Of a DNA stretch of 64,000 bases, positions 24,190 to 35,699 are shown piece by piece. The position numbers were made by a program, and so were the translations under genes. Source of the stretch: Yamagishiella unicocca (lineage: Eukaryota; Chlorophyta; Chlorophyceae; Chlamydomonadales; Volvocaceae); NCBI GenBank assembly GCA_003116995.1, contig BDSL01000056.1:372001-436000 (forward strand). Direction: 5' to 3'. Numbering within the stretch: the stretch's first letter is position 1; the number at the start of each line of letters is the position of its first letter. The notes under the pieces were generated by a model, which was not told where the DNA came from, did no database searches, and saw nothing but the letters and a program-made list of their open reading frames with translations.

Positions 24190-26196
24190 CAGGCAGGAGG
24201 TTGGGAGCCTGTCTTGTGTTGCTGGCAACCCGCCCTGGGCGCCCTCATTAATTTATGGGCCGAGCTGTTGGGGCCGGCTTTGCTTCCAAGCAGCCACAAC
24301 AGCTGTGTAGTCGTCATGTTTGCTATTGGTTGCTTAGGCAGGCAAGGGCACTCACTTCCTTCGCTTCGGGGGATTCGGAGGAGGAGGACGAGGAGGAGGA
24401 CAGGCATGAAAGATGGGCGACGGCGAGAAGACCCTGTTGCACGGCATAGAAAACGGAGGGCAGAGGCTGATGGGCAGCCCCGGGTACCGGCGATGCCGGT
24501 GTTACAGTGCCGCCGACTGTTGGCTTTCTTGTCGGCGGCGGCGGAGAGTACAGAAAAATATGTATATGGAATACGGCAAGCCTGAGAGTAGCAGTTTAAG
24601 CGGCACTCGGGGGCTGGTGGGGTGAGAGGGGAGGGCGTCGAGAGGGACGTTTGGATCACGGACCAGGTTTTGTTGAACCGGTTGGCCGTGTGAAGGGGGG
24701 CGGGAGCTTCGCGGTTTGGTGGGTTTGGCACAGCAGCGGTGGTGGTGTAGCCTGCTGGCGCACCATTGAACTTTCGTACACCGCCTACCGAAGAAAGCAG
24801 TACTGCAGGTAACAGTTTTACTTTGCCCCTGTGATCCGGCGGAACGTCCACCCCCCCCCCTCTCAGCCCCCCTGAGCAGTTTCAGCGCCCTTGAGTCGCC
24901 CGGTGCCCGCACTGAGCTGTGCGCTCCAGTTACCTTTTCGACCGCCCTGCACGGACATACGCTTCGACGCCGCTTTGGCGTCGGGAACACAGGTCGCGTT
25001 TGTGTTGTATAGAAACACGTGCACACGCCAACAGCAAGGTCATGCCGGTAACGAGATGGAAGTAGGAGCAGGTGACGGAAGTGGTGCACTCTGTTGCTGC
25101 TAGGCGAACCAGCCAGAACCATGGGAGACCACAGAACTAGGGGCGACCAGAAGCAGCCAGGACCGACCCGTTCAGTCTAGGCGGCGGCGGCGGCGGCGCA
25201 GCGCACAGGCGGGTGAGCGCTGGGGTGACGGCCACCTCGTGACCAAGCCCCGCGAGTCGCGACAATGACGCAGTGGGCCTCAGCGCGCCTGGCACGGGCG
25301 TAATGAGGCCGGGTGGACAAGTGGACGACACTGGCGTCCACAGGAACCGGAAGCAGGGCGCACAATCGCCATCGCCGCCCTAGGTTCCGACCCGTTGACC
25401 CATTGACGCGACACAAACGGAATGCCCATGCTTGGACCACCTCCTCCAAGCCTTGCGGCTCGCGCCGCGAGATCACCACAGTAGGCCACCAAGGGGGGCG
25501 GACGTGGGGCGCTGCCGGCAGCCGCAGGCCTCCGTCGTGCCTCCGAATGTAGACTTTGCAAGCAGGAGCTTGCGTAGTCCCGACAAGCCGACATATGCAT
25601 GTTTGGCCTCCGCCTCCTGTCAGGTAGGGTGTACGGCGACGAAAGGCCAACGGACAACAGCACCTCACGGCGTACCCTTGCAAGCTGCAAGCGCACAACA
25701 ACCAAGTTCTCAATATGTACGTATTCAAGTGAATTTCTTTCGGAATTGCGCGTATCCAGAGTTTCTCAGCCCTGCTCTTTGGTATCCACACTGTCGGGAA
25801 TACTGCAATTAACAATATTACTCGAACAGTTGGGCAACTGCTTTACATGTAGGAAGGCTCAACTAAGTTTGGCGTGTAAGTGATAAACTAAGGATGGACC
25901 CGTTGTTAGACACGTTGACACTCGCCCCTAAGGCGCAGCTTTTTGAACTAGACCCTCCACGTTATACAAGTTCATATGGTATGTGGAAAGAGGGTTTGTG
26001 GCGGCATACAGTACTGGCATGCGGTTCAACGCAATGGGCAACTGCTTACAGGACGACGGACCGAGGCAATCTTTAAGCACAATGTACCACCAGCGCCAAT
26101 GCTTATATCTCCGGATAACGGTTTGAGTAAGTTGGCCTCAAGCGCACTTCGCTCCGAGCGCTGCGCTTGACCTCACCCTGCTCGCACCCGGTGCAG
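24190..26196. other. Intergenic stretch; no supported gene
   Basis: Several ORFs of 60-220 codons exist on both strands here, but none shows a recognisable family motif or splice-consistent continuation. An acidic stretch (GDSEEEDEEED) at about 24362-24400 might be an exon of the next gene. From about 25680 to 26250 the DNA is clearly less GC-rich than its neighbours. The 5' exons of the gene at 26197 should lie somewhere here. Confidence 0.4.
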
Positions 26197-27673
26197 TATT
26201 ATACGAGCGTGTCATTTCGACAAAAGCGGAACACCAGCTTTTAGATAAACTAACCAAGCCCAAGGTGCGTCCTCCGCGCCCCCGCCCCTCCTCCCAGCCC
26301 TGACTGCGGCTCCCCAATTTGCACTCCAAAACCTGCCACCCACAATCCACCCGTACCTCCACCCCGCAGTACTATCACCCTATCCCCAACATCAAGAAGG
26401 GTGACCGCAAAGGGGTGACGCACAACGGCACCGCCAGCACATCAGCCACATCTCCACGCCCCAGCAGCGCATCAGGGCGGCCCAACTCCGGCCGCCCACA
26501 TTCCCCAATGGGGACGCCATCTGCGGCCGCGGGGTCCGGGGTGGGCGGTGGAGCGCCGTTGTCCGCAGCAGGCGGCCGGATAGGGCAACACCACGGTTTG
26601 CAGGGGCAACACAGTTTGCAGCACCGCAGCCGCAGCTTCTCCGCGGGGAGGTCGGCATGTGGTCCGGGGGGGCACCCGGTGAAGCGAAAGCCCTTGTACC
26701 CGGAGGAGGGGCCGCTAAAGGTGTGTATGTGTGTATATTTGTATATGTGTGTATGTGCGTGTGTGCGTGTATGTGTATGTGTATGTATATGTGTGTGGGG
26801 GAAGAGGTTGGGCGGGCAGGCGAGGGGCGAAGGAGGCGTTTCGGTCGGAGGGAGGGACTGGGGGTTTCGGAGCCCTGATGCCAGCGGCCCTGCCACGCTT
26901 GGACGATTGGGGTGCGTTGGGTTCCGTCACTGGGTCCCAGATGTGCGGTGGCGGCAGGCTCACGTGCGCGGGGGAGAGGGAGATGTGAGCTCCCTCCCCC
27001 CCCCGGGAGGGAGCCGGCCACCACATGCCCCGCAGGGACCGCTGCCCATGCGGTCCAACTGCTGCGGCAGCGGACTGGATGGCGGCGCGGGCGCGAGGGG
27101 CTGCGGAGGACCGGTGGCCAGCGGGCGCCGAGGGGCGCCGCCGCGCCGCGTGCGAGCTGGCTTCACCGCCGCTGCCACAGCCCGCGGGCTCAAGCTTCAG
27201 AGTCACCGCAGCCCGCTCCCACTTGCCCCGTCCCTTACGCCCCAAGCAACCCCAACGACAGGGATATCTTTACCACACCACTCACCGCACCGGGCGTTGC
27301 CCCACCCGCTGTCTCCGCGCGTCGTCCCTCCCCTCCCTCCCCTCCCCCTCCCCTTCTCAGTGCCGGCCCGCGGGTTTCCCCTCACACCCCCCCTGGAGCT
27401 CCCCTTCTAGGCCCACGGGTTTCCCCTCATACCTCCCCTCCCGCCCTGCTGGCCCCTCCGTCGCCCGCTGCACAGGACTACTTCAGCAAGGAGCGGGCCT
27501 CCGTAACCGCCACAACCGTCTTCACGTGGGGCAACCGCTACAAGATCGGCGCCAGCGGCACAGGAAGGGTCACCGGCGGCGGCGGCGGCGGCGGGCGGGC
27601 CGCGGGCGGGAGCGAAGCATCGGCCTTCTCCTCGTACGCGCCGCTGCAGCAGAAACCGCCGCTGCGGTTATGA
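26197..27673 (+). CDS. Unrecognised protein, 3' exons only
   Basis: I do not recognise this protein. Phase-consistent exons are 26197-26264 (enters with two bases of a codon), 26370-26720, 27036-27149 and 27476-27673 with stop TGA. The first reads LYERVISTKAEHQLLDKL, likely helical, and joins to YYHPIPNIKKGDRKGV. A long Ser/Gly/Pro-rich basic linker follows (RSRSFSAGRS, KRKPLYPEEG). The last exon has a compact stretch, DYFSKERASVTATTVFTWGN then RYKIGASGTG, followed by poly-Gly and a short tail ending QKPPLRL. The third exon is the least certain because its reading frame was chosen only by phase. No 5' end was found. The charged helix plus disordered linker is reminiscent of small ciliary or cytoskeletal proteins, but that is only an impression. 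Confidence 0.4.
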
Positions 27674-27794
27674 ACGTGAGGAGCCGCGAAGCGCTCTGTC
27701 ACACGGCTGTGTAGGAAGGAGCACGGAGCCACGGGCGCGGGGTGTGGTGGGGCGCAGCTCGGGCAGCTGCCGCTGGCGTAGGAAAGGGGCGGGG

Positions 27795-28196
27795 CGGTGC
27801 TGCCGTTGGTCGGTGCTGCTGCCGTTGGTCGGTGCTGCTGCCGTTGGTCGGTGCTGCTGCCGCTGGTCGGTGCTGCCGTTGGTCGGTGCTGCCGTTGGTC
27901 GGTGCTGCTGCCGCTGGTCGGTGCTGCCGTTGGTCGGTGCTGCCGTTGGTCGGTGCTGCTGCCATTGGTCGGTGCTGCTGCCGTTGGTCGGTGCTGCTGC
28001 CGTTGGTCGGTGCTGCTGCCGCTGGTCGGTGCTGCCGTTGGTCGGTGCTGCCGTTGGTCGGTGCTGCTGCCGCTGGTCGGTGCTGCCGTTGGTCGGTGCT
28101 GCCGTTGGTCGGTGCTGCTGCCATTGGTCGGTGCTGCTGCCGTTGGTCGGTGCTGCTGCCGTTGGTCGGTGCTGCTGCCGTTGGTGGGTATTGCCG
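27795..28196 (+). repeat. Tandem 15/18-bp repeat (GCTGCCGTTGGTCGGT type)
   Basis: About 24 units of GCTGCCGTTGGTCGGT alternate with a longer form carrying an extra GCT, arranged in a higher-order pattern (two long, then pairs of short). All six frames stay open across it, giving spurious ORFs. It lies about 120 bp after the stop at 27673 and may be in that gene's 3' UTR. Confidence 0.9.
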
Positions 28197-28598
28197 GTTG
28201 GTCGGTGGTGCGCCGACTCGCGGTGCACGGCAGAACCCCTCCCTCCCTCTCTCCCTGGGCCCGCAGCATGTGTATGTACATTCATATGAAATAATGGCAG
28301 AGTGAGCTGTACGTCGCTCAGTGATTCATTTTTCCTAGGATGGGACTGGAATAGCATTTATAGAGGGAGGAGGCGGGGGCGCGTCGAGGGGTACGGAAGC
28401 AGCGGATAACAGCTGCTGCCAAGGTGTTTTTGTGTGCGGTGCGGTCGGTGCTCGGCCTGTCCGCCCCAACCACCACCACAATAGAGCATGTTTGCTGGAC
28501 ATGCACGATTTGAGCCCGAGGCATCTCGTGGCATCCGGCCTATTCCATATGACGGTGTGTCGGGCGAGACTACTATTTGGTCTAGGTCTAGAGCCCGC

Positions 28599-28603
28599 TG
28601 TAA
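28599..28603 (+). promoter_or_regulatory. Candidate polyadenylation signal TGTAA
   Basis: This is a TGTAA motif downstream of the gene ending at 27673. Using it would make the tandem repeat at 27795-28196 part of the 3' UTR. Confidence 0.3.
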
Positions 28604-29690
28604 CGAATGCCGGTACATAACAAATATGCTACTCCAAAACCTCACTGGAAAGGTACGAAAGGTACGTTTCGTTCATCAGCCGCAACCGCCACTCCAACCA
28701 GTACCAGTACGTGGATGGATAAGATGAGGAATCGCCCCACATGGTGGAGTGAGTGGCAGTTGGCTGAAAGGTCGCGGATGGAATAGTCGAGCCGGGACAC
28801 TGAACGAATAGAGGTGCGTGTGGCACGGTGATCGGCTAAAGCGAGGGCGCCGGCATCCGCTGGTGGCATCACACCGCACTCCTGGTCCTAGCATCAGTGC
28901 CTCCATTCCATTCGTTTGCGGCCCCGCCGATCGACTTGCCGATGGGACGCCTGGGTGGGAGGGGCGGCTACTGGACACCCGCAACCCCTGAATGCCAGCC
29001 TTTGGATCCGGGTGCCGCACCCGCGAATCGCATCAGGCAGAGGAGGGTTTGGTGAGTGAGGGCCGTGGGCGCATCAGGACAGTAACGGGCGTGCGGCAGC
29101 GGCTCTTAGGACTCTGCGGCTCCGAATCCAGGAAAACAGAACTACGAACCACCCAGCAGCAACGGTATAAGCCCCTTGACAATTCTATATTATGTTAAAA
29201 TTTTTGTAGGTTGTCATCCATCGCGAGCAAGAGCGCATGGCTTTCCCAGTTTGGGAAGGTCGTGTGTTCGAGCCCGCAGTTTCAATCTACGCTGGGGGGT
29301 GTCGCGGCCCCTTGTCACCCAAGTGGGGGCTGATGGTTGGAAGTGAGCATGATTCTATCGGTCTAGTTCGTCTGCGTCGATGGCGTGTCCGCTCTGAGCC
29401 CACAGTCGGCAACGGCTCTTCCCTGACGGGGAGTTGTCGTGGCTGATGATTAACCCGGCACCGCGTGAGGCAGGAAACTGAGCAGCGAAAACGGGTAGCT
29501 GCGGGCGGCAGACGGTCAGCATGCCTGAGTGGGCGGCTAGACCACCCGGTAGGTCCTCTGCGAGGCGACCAACTGTTTTGTAATTTTTTCTCAGCAAAGC
29601 ATTTCGAAAGTCATCCTATAGTTCCTTCAATTTCGAAAATGTATTTTACAACGTCAATGAAAACAAGGTAACTTGTTCTCTCCCAAAATT
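28604..29690. other. Intergenic stretch with lower GC; no supported gene
   Basis: Short ORFs occur on both strands without family motifs. The segment around 29160-29220 is strikingly AT-rich for this genome and precedes a tRNA-like unit. Nothing else could be assigned. Confidence 0.4.
29215..29290 (+). other. tRNA-like (SINE-type) fragment
   Basis: The segment reads GAGCGCATGGCTTTCCCAG, then GGGAAGGTCGTGTG and a B-box-like GTTCGAGCC. This order resembles the D-arm end, anticodon arm and T-loop of a tRNA. The T stem does not pair properly and no acceptor stem closes, so it is better read as a degraded tRNA-derived repeat than a working tRNA. Confidence 0.3.
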
Positions 29691-29701
29691 GCGACCGCAG
29701 T

Positions 29702-29706
29702 TTACA
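29702..29706 (-). promoter_or_regulatory. Candidate polyadenylation signal (TGTAA on minus) for the START-like gene
   Basis: TTACA on the plus strand is TGTAA on the minus strand, about 0.7 kb downstream of the stop of the gene at 30411-33740. Only the motif and its orientation support it. Confidence 0.3.
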
Positions 29707-30410
29707 GCCATAATAACCTACCACTGGTTGCGCACGATACGTTTGTATGGAATGCTCCTACCTACACCATTTCAAATTCAGGGGCACGCCTGACTACCCC
29801 CTCGAGACGCCCACGGGCCATCGTGCGCTGCACCTCCACCGCACAACGGTGTAAAAACGACCCTGCATGGTATCCCTTCCTTCGCACCCAATCTGGCGGA
29901 AAATAGTGCCGCTGCTCCGCTGCCCAGCCGAGTTGCTCTCCTGCCTCCAATTCGGTACAACGCGCGCTTACGCCACCGTACCATCGTACGTCCGCCGGGC
30001 GCCGTCGCCGTCGCTGTCTCACCTAGCCCCCCCCCCCTGCACGCCACTCTCGCAGCGAGCTACCCCCGGGAAGAAGCGACCACCCCACACCTCCGCTACT
30101 CGCCCTCCGCCGCCCCGGTCTCGGTGCGACAGGGTCGCGGTGGTGGTGGGCGGGGCCCAACCCAACTACTCCAGGGGAGCGCCCTCCCCCCTTTCACGCC
30201 CCGAAGCCCCTTTTCACACAGCGCGCGGTTTCGCCGTCGCAGCAGCAGCACATTGTCGGCTTCCCACAACCCCACAACTCCCACAACTCCCACCACCACC
30301 CGTCGACACCCCTCTCTGGTCGACGGACAACCGGAACACCGCGGCTCTACGGCGGCTCTACCTGCCACTGCCTGCCGCCACCTGCCGCCGCCTCCTTCCC
30401 GCCGCGGCCG

Positions 30411-31707
30411 TCAGGGAGTCCAGCGATGCAGCACCTCGCCCGTCAGAGGATTGCGAACCAGCGGCGACACCAGCGACACCTTACCTGCGCCGCCACCGCC
30501 ACCCGCAGCCGGCGCCGTGCTCTTGGATACATGGATCGCTCCAGGGGCGTCAGGTCCCGCGGGTTCCGCCGCCACGGCGTCCCCGCCGCCGCCGCCGCCG
30601 TTGCCGCCGCTGGCCACTTGCTGTTGCGCCCGCTGGCTTCCCTGGCGGCGGGTACGCTCCTCGGAGCTGACTCCGGGCTGGTGCTGCTGGTGCTGCTGGT
30701 GCTGCTGCTGGCGGCGATGATGGCCGCCCGCTTGCTGCGCTTGGTGCTCGTCCCGTACGGCGGCAACCGCCTCGTCCACCGTGGCCCCCTGGAGCACCTG
30801 CACACGCACGGGCGTGCGGGAGGCCGTGTACGGCATCGTATACAAGGTACGGGGCATGTGCGCGCTCGAAGCAGCCTTGCCCCGCAGGAGCGGCCAGGGG
30901 CTCGATGCAAGGCAGCGAGCCACAAGAAAGACATCGAGCCGCGCCCTTTGCCGTAGGATTCCATCCCCCCGACCCGCCTCCGGACCGCCTCCTGCCCTCC
31001 CCCCCATCAACCGCGTTACCCAAACTAATTAGGGGGGGTTGGAAGAAGGCCAAGGAGGGGGGGGGGGTAGTTTTTCTCCTCCGTCTCTTAGGTCGTGTTA
31101 CCGGGGTTCCTCGCCGCCTCCGTGCTGACCTGGGTGACCATGGCTGCCAGGTCGGTGTGCAGGCGACCGAGGGAGGCCTCGGTGGCGGAGCGAACCATGC
31201 GCCCCACAGCCGGCCGCACCAGCACGGGTATGCCTTGTGGAGGTAAGCGGGGTAGGCGGGGGAGGCGGTGAGGAGGGGAGGAGGGAAGGAGGGGAGGAGG
31301 GGAGGTGGTGGGAACTGGGCGCGGTGCGGTGCGGAGGTCTGGGGGAGGGAAGAGGTGGGTGGCGAGAGGACCCGGAAGCGGGTGGGCGGTTGGGGAGGGT
31401 AGAGGAAGCCCTCTTGCGTTGACTGGCACCTCCTGCCCGCCTGTCCCTCCTCCTCCCCTTGTCCGTCCTGCCAGCTCGTAGCCCCCGCAAGGGAAGCGCC
31501 AACGCTGTCTCTTACCCCCCCCCCCCGTGTCCATTTCCCCAGTCGCGTTACCGGTTCTTTCATTGTAACCTCCCCCCTTGGACAAACCAACCCCTTCCGG
31601 ACCCCTCGCCGACGGCATCGGGCGGCCGACGGGAGCTTACCTTTTGGGGTTAGGCCCTGCTGCAGTACGACACCACACCAGCCCGCCGTCGCTGCCACCG
31701 CACTGGA

Positions 31708-31746
<39 letters not shown>

Positions 31747-33740
31747 GCCACCACTGTGACCGGGCTCGGCGCTGGTTGGAGCAGCAGCGGCTGGGGCGGG
31801 GGCGGGACTGGAGCCGCCCTCGTCCCCGCTGCCGCGCGCGATGACGTCATCATTGCCCGCTACTGCGGCATCGGCGGTGGCTGCTGCTGCGGCGGCGGCC
31901 ACGTGCTCTGTGTGACCTCCGACGTCCTCCCAGCCGTCCTCGTTGCCGCTGTCTGCCGCGGGCCCCGCCGCGCTCCTCGCCGGCTCCAGGGGCGGCACCC
32001 CCTCCCCGCCGCCCCGCGGCACCTCCACGGCGTCATCGTCATCACCACCATCATAGTCATCATAGTCATTATCATCTTCCGCCTCCGCCGCCTCGCCTCC
32101 GCCCTCCTCCGCCCTCACCGTCCACTCGCCCTCGAAGCGCTCCAGCGTGTCCTGCAGAGTAAAATAGGTGTGACGAGCACCGGATGAAATACCGGTAAAG
32201 AGCTAACCACCAACCGGGGTTCTCTGGAATCCGTTTTCAGTTTATCGTTGGCAGCTCCCACGCGCCCAACCGCAAGCGAGCTACCCGGCAGGGACCGGCC
32301 CCTAGCCCCCAGCCCCCAGCCCCCAGCCCCCAGCCCCCAGCCCCCAGCCCCCAGCCCCCGGCCGCAACGTACCCCCTGCAGCAGCTTGAAGCGTTGCACG
32401 AAGACCCGTGGGTCGCTGGCGTCCTCCTCGAGTCGCACCCGGTTGCTGAACCTCTGGTGGTGCCACAGAATGGACGTTTCGCCCACCTGGTAGGGGGGGC
32501 ATAAAGACCGGTTACACGACATATATAGGTATAATAGCTGGCGCATTGTCTTCGGACACATAGTTATGGGCGCACGCTGGAGCACTTTGTATTGACTACC
32601 TAGGGTGGGGGGGGCAGCACGGAGAGGGCGACAGCGGCTGGTAACGGGTGTGCGGAGGAAGAGAGCGACGGCCGGGGAACTAAGGACAGGGGTATGAGCT
32701 GCTAACAGGGGTATGGCGAGCCGGAATTTGTAGTGGTGTCTTAACTTGTTCAGCATCTCCCCCCGGCGGCATGTTGCTCAACAACCGGGCCACAACGAAC
32801 CTCCTCCGCCAGCTCCCTCCTCCCGAACCCCGCCCACTTGTTGTCCAGCTAGTATTACCTTTCTTCCTCTGTCGGTCCACTGGCCTGCTCGCTGCCCCCG
32901 GCTCAGGTGTCTCCGCCCCCCCCCCCCGCGTCGCGTTTCTCATGTCGCGTTACCGGTTATTTTATGTACCCCCCCCCCAGCGGCCCAACCCCCCTGGCGC
33001 TTGCCTGCGTCTCCTCGAACACACGGACCCGTGGGTCGGCCCCGCCGGCGCCCGGCGGCGCCACCTCCACTCGCTCCCGGACCTCCAGGATGTTGCGGAA
33101 GGCGCCGCTCTTATCTGCCGTACAAGTCGTACACAATGGCAAACAACGACTTGGCGGCGCGCCGTATACGGTGCAAGAGCAGCACCGTGGCACTAGCTCG
33201 CAGTAGTTGGGCGGATGGACCCGCTGGCGTGATCTACTGTTTCGGTGCGTGTGTGTGTGTGGAAGGGGGGGGGTTTGAGGAGGAGGAGGAGGAGGGAGGT
33301 TTCGAGGAAGACCCATGGATGCCAGAAAAAACCGTTTAGAACAGACGTTTTTAATTGCATGCTGGAGGATTGGGAGGAGGAGGGGGGGGAGGTGAGGGTA
33401 GGTGCGGAAGGGCCTCTCACGCGGGGCCCCAACATCCCACCCCTGCTTCCATACCCCCCCTCCAGCCCCAGCCCCCTATCACTTTCGACCCCTCAAACAC
33501 ACGCACCCTCATGACGGACGCCTCGAACGCCCCTCCCCCCCACACACACAACCCCACCACAACACCCTCATAGCCACCCGCGCACCACCCACCCCCCACC
33601 ACCACAGCCATCTGCTGCTGATGGCGCTCGCTCGTGCCCAATGCCGTACCGTGCGTGTTTGTCGTACCTGGATGCGTCAGGATGGCGAACACCACGCGGG
33701 GGGGGACGGGGAAGCTGGCGCGGAGCTCCACCGCGGCCAT
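30411..33740 (-). CDS. START/polyketide-cyclase-like (SRPBCC, DUF220-type) protein
   Basis: Members of this fold bind lipids or other hydrophobic ligands; plant relatives are annotated as polyketide cyclase/dehydrase and lipid-transport proteins. Minus-strand exons: 33668-33740, 33005-33114, 32373-32486, 31641-32151, 31130-31233 and 30411-30797 (1,299 nt, 432 residues plus stop, all phases closed). The N-terminal half carries the family pattern: VELRASFPVPPRVVFAILTH, then DKSGAFRNILEVRERVEV, RVRVFEETQVGETSILWHHQ, RVFVQRFKLLQG and LERFEGEWTV. An acidic Asp/Tyr-rich stretch (DDNDYDDYDGGDDDD), Ala and Gly runs follow, then a conserved helix-like segment GIPVLVRPAVGRMVRSATEA and a Gln/His-rich tail ending HRWTP. 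Intron 2 needs a GC donor (CAG|GCAAGC). The start ATG at 33740 sits at the first beta strand; the frame is open upstream, so an extra 5' exon is possible. Ligand unknown. Confidence 0.75.
31537..31576 (+). repeat. Dispersed intron element, family B (START-like intron 4)
   Basis: CCAGTCGCGTTACCGGTTCT then TTCATTGTAACCTCCCCCC matches the SEC16 intron 8 copy closely despite being in an unrelated gene. Confidence 0.8.
31702..31752 (-). repeat. Poly-glycine codon run in START-like exon 4
   Basis: A pure GGC/GGT-type run (GCC/CCG on the plus strand) encodes about 15 consecutive Gly within exon 4, just before the exon's conserved end. Confidence 0.7.
32303..32358 (+). repeat. CCCCAGC heptanucleotide array in START-like intron 3
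   Basis: Eight near-identical CCCCAGC units lie a few bases downstream of the exon 3 donor of the minus-strand gene. Confidence 0.8.
33300..33376 (+). repeat. Dispersed intron element, family A (copy in START-like intron 1)
   Basis: The copy has TTCGAGGAAGACCCATGGAT, GCCAGAAAAA, CCGTTTAGAACAGACGTTTT and TGCATGCTGGAGGATTGGG. It is antisense to its host gene, unlike the SEC16 copy. Confidence 0.85.
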
Positions 33741-33843
33741 GAAACCCGAGCCGCGCCCGCCGGCAGTCACGCGGATGGTGGGTGGCGGGATGGCGGGCGC
33801 GCGGCGGCGGCCGTGGCTGCCGCGCCTAACGCCCGGGGCACTC

Positions 33844-35699
33844 CGGGAACGGCCGGTCTTGAGGCACTCTTGAGCTTATCTTAATCAATTTTCCAAGCCA
33901 CATCTTGAGAGGGCTTGTTGAGAGAATGCACAAGAACCCAGCTTAAGACCCCGCTGAAGATCCGGGTGAAGTAAACTGCTCAAGGCATTACACCGAAGAG
34001 CCCAGCTCAAGGCGGGGCTCAAGGTCCAGGCTCAAGCCGACATCACTAAAGACATTGTCACTGCAAAAAGTGTTACATTTCACCCCAGGAACCAGTACGT
34101 TCCACCACAGGGGTCAGTCTGTTCTTCCCTACAAACTGGCATGTTGCACCGAACTAGCTAGCCACACACCTGATGGGGCGCTAGCTGCTGTGCTCCATGC
34201 CCCTTGCCTTCCTCAAGTAATACTGACCTACAGGCTTACTTCGAGCTCACAACCTGCCCCTTCACCTCGCTCGCGGTTCCCTTCACTTCACGGTTCATAT
34301 CGCCTCTGCTAGCTATTGCTGGTGTTGCCTACCCCATCACTATTGCTGTAGATCCAGACCATGCCGCTACTTGCTCAGCTGAGCCCTGCAGGGCCCATAC
34401 ACCGCTGATGCTCACAATCCATGCTCACAATCCATGTCACGCTGCAGCAGCTCCTCAACGACCAAATCCAGCAAGCCGCTGCTCCATGCTCTCTGCTCCA
34501 TATCCTGCCACGTCCATAAAGTCCTCTCCCAGCTGTGTGTCCCGCACGTCCTGCTGTGGGTTTCATCGAGGGTTGGTGCCATAAGTTGAAGTAGTTTTCT
34601 ATCAAGGAGTTCGTTGCAACACTCTCAGGCAGCACACGCAGAAAACAAGCGCCACTCCCATGCTTACCATCACAGCGTGATTTGCCAAATGCTTCAGCAA
34701 AGTTGGCAGCATACAGCACAGCCAGGTTCTTAAGATAGATGTCAACCAGTCTTGGCAGGATTCGATCACCTGCATGTATTCCAGGAAAATGAATCATTTC
34801 AGATAATGAAAATTATCCATTAACTAGGGAAATAAAGCCACGCAAGCAGAGCTTTGGGTTTGAGGTCAGCAATGGTCTTCATGCTCACCGGCAGCTCTCG
34901 AGCTTTGTTATAATGCTGGCAGCACAAGTCCAGTGGCCCTAACTTCCATCTGACTGCGAGCAGCGAGCAGCTGTGGCAGGTCCTGATGGTCGCCTTCCTC
35001 GCTCGCTGACCATAGCTCGCCAGGCAAAATGCTGAAGCGCGACGCCCAGAACTTAACAGGCCTGCCTAAAATATAATTATAAAGATGCATTGCTCCACTA
35101 GAAGCCTGGAAAAGTGGCAGAGTGGATGCGTGGACACCTGGTCAAACATTGACGAACACTGCTGCTGCATTGCTATTGCCTGGCAATATCGATAAATTAT
35201 ATGTATATTGCATACGGTTATTATTAGTGCTGAAGGCGACAACAGCTCATCGTAGAAGAAGTTTTCAGCTCACAGGCGCAGTAACTAACAATGTCGTACG
35301 CGACACTTTGTCGCGTACGACGTGCCCTTCACATGATGCACTGGTTAATGTTATATTACATATAAGCAATGTGCAGGTCGCACTGCTGAGATTGTTGAAA
35401 ATATCTTGGGAATCATCTTGGGTGCGTGCTTGGTAAAGGTTCTTCTGCTTTGGGTACTTGGTCAGGTTCTTGCGTAACGGTTTCTTAGGGACAAATGTTG
35501 GGCTAGCCTTAAGCTCTACTTCCGCTGCACCTTGAGTTGCATCTTCACCAAAGTGCGTTGCCAATGTCTTGCGTCCGAGGGTCTTGGTTGTAGCTCTTCA
35601 GCTTTAGCATAAGATCGACAAAACATGGGGTCAAGACCGGCTCAAGAAAGGCTCAAGTGGATAAGAAGCCTCTCAAGATATGGCCGTTCCCCGTGTGGG
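33844..35699. mobile_element. DNA-transposon-like element with inverted ends and CTCAAG/CTTGAG subterminal motifs
   Basis: The left edge reads GGGAACGGCCGGTCTTGAG and the right edge, reverse-complemented, GGGAACGGCCATATCTTGAG. Both ends carry clusters of CTTGAG/CTCAAG hexamers (33860-34035 and 35625-35680), a layout typical of transposase-binding subterminal repeats in cut-and-paste elements. The block is much less GC-rich than the flanking DNA. Inside, the minus strand has coding-looking pieces without a complete ORF: 35265-35600 (Lys-rich, with KKPLRKNLTKYPKQKNLY), 34908-35090, and 34375-34797 (HFPGIHAGDRILPRLVDIYL). No transposase motif was recognised and no clear target-site duplication was seen, so the superfamily is undetermined. 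It sits between the START-like and HSPA12-like genes. Confidence 0.5.

Noticed and set aside
26731..26820. GTGTGTATG-rich open frames (Cys/Val/Met-rich) after 26720
   Set aside because: Simple TG/TATG microsatellite immediately after a good splice donor; treated as intron.
27742..28305. Cys/Val/Gly-rich repetitive open frames on both strands
   Set aside because: A 15/18-bp tandem repeat with no stop in any frame; no start, splice or family evidence.
29215..29290. A functional tRNA gene
   Set aside because: The T stem does not pair and no acceptor stem could be closed; kept as a tRNA-like fragment only.
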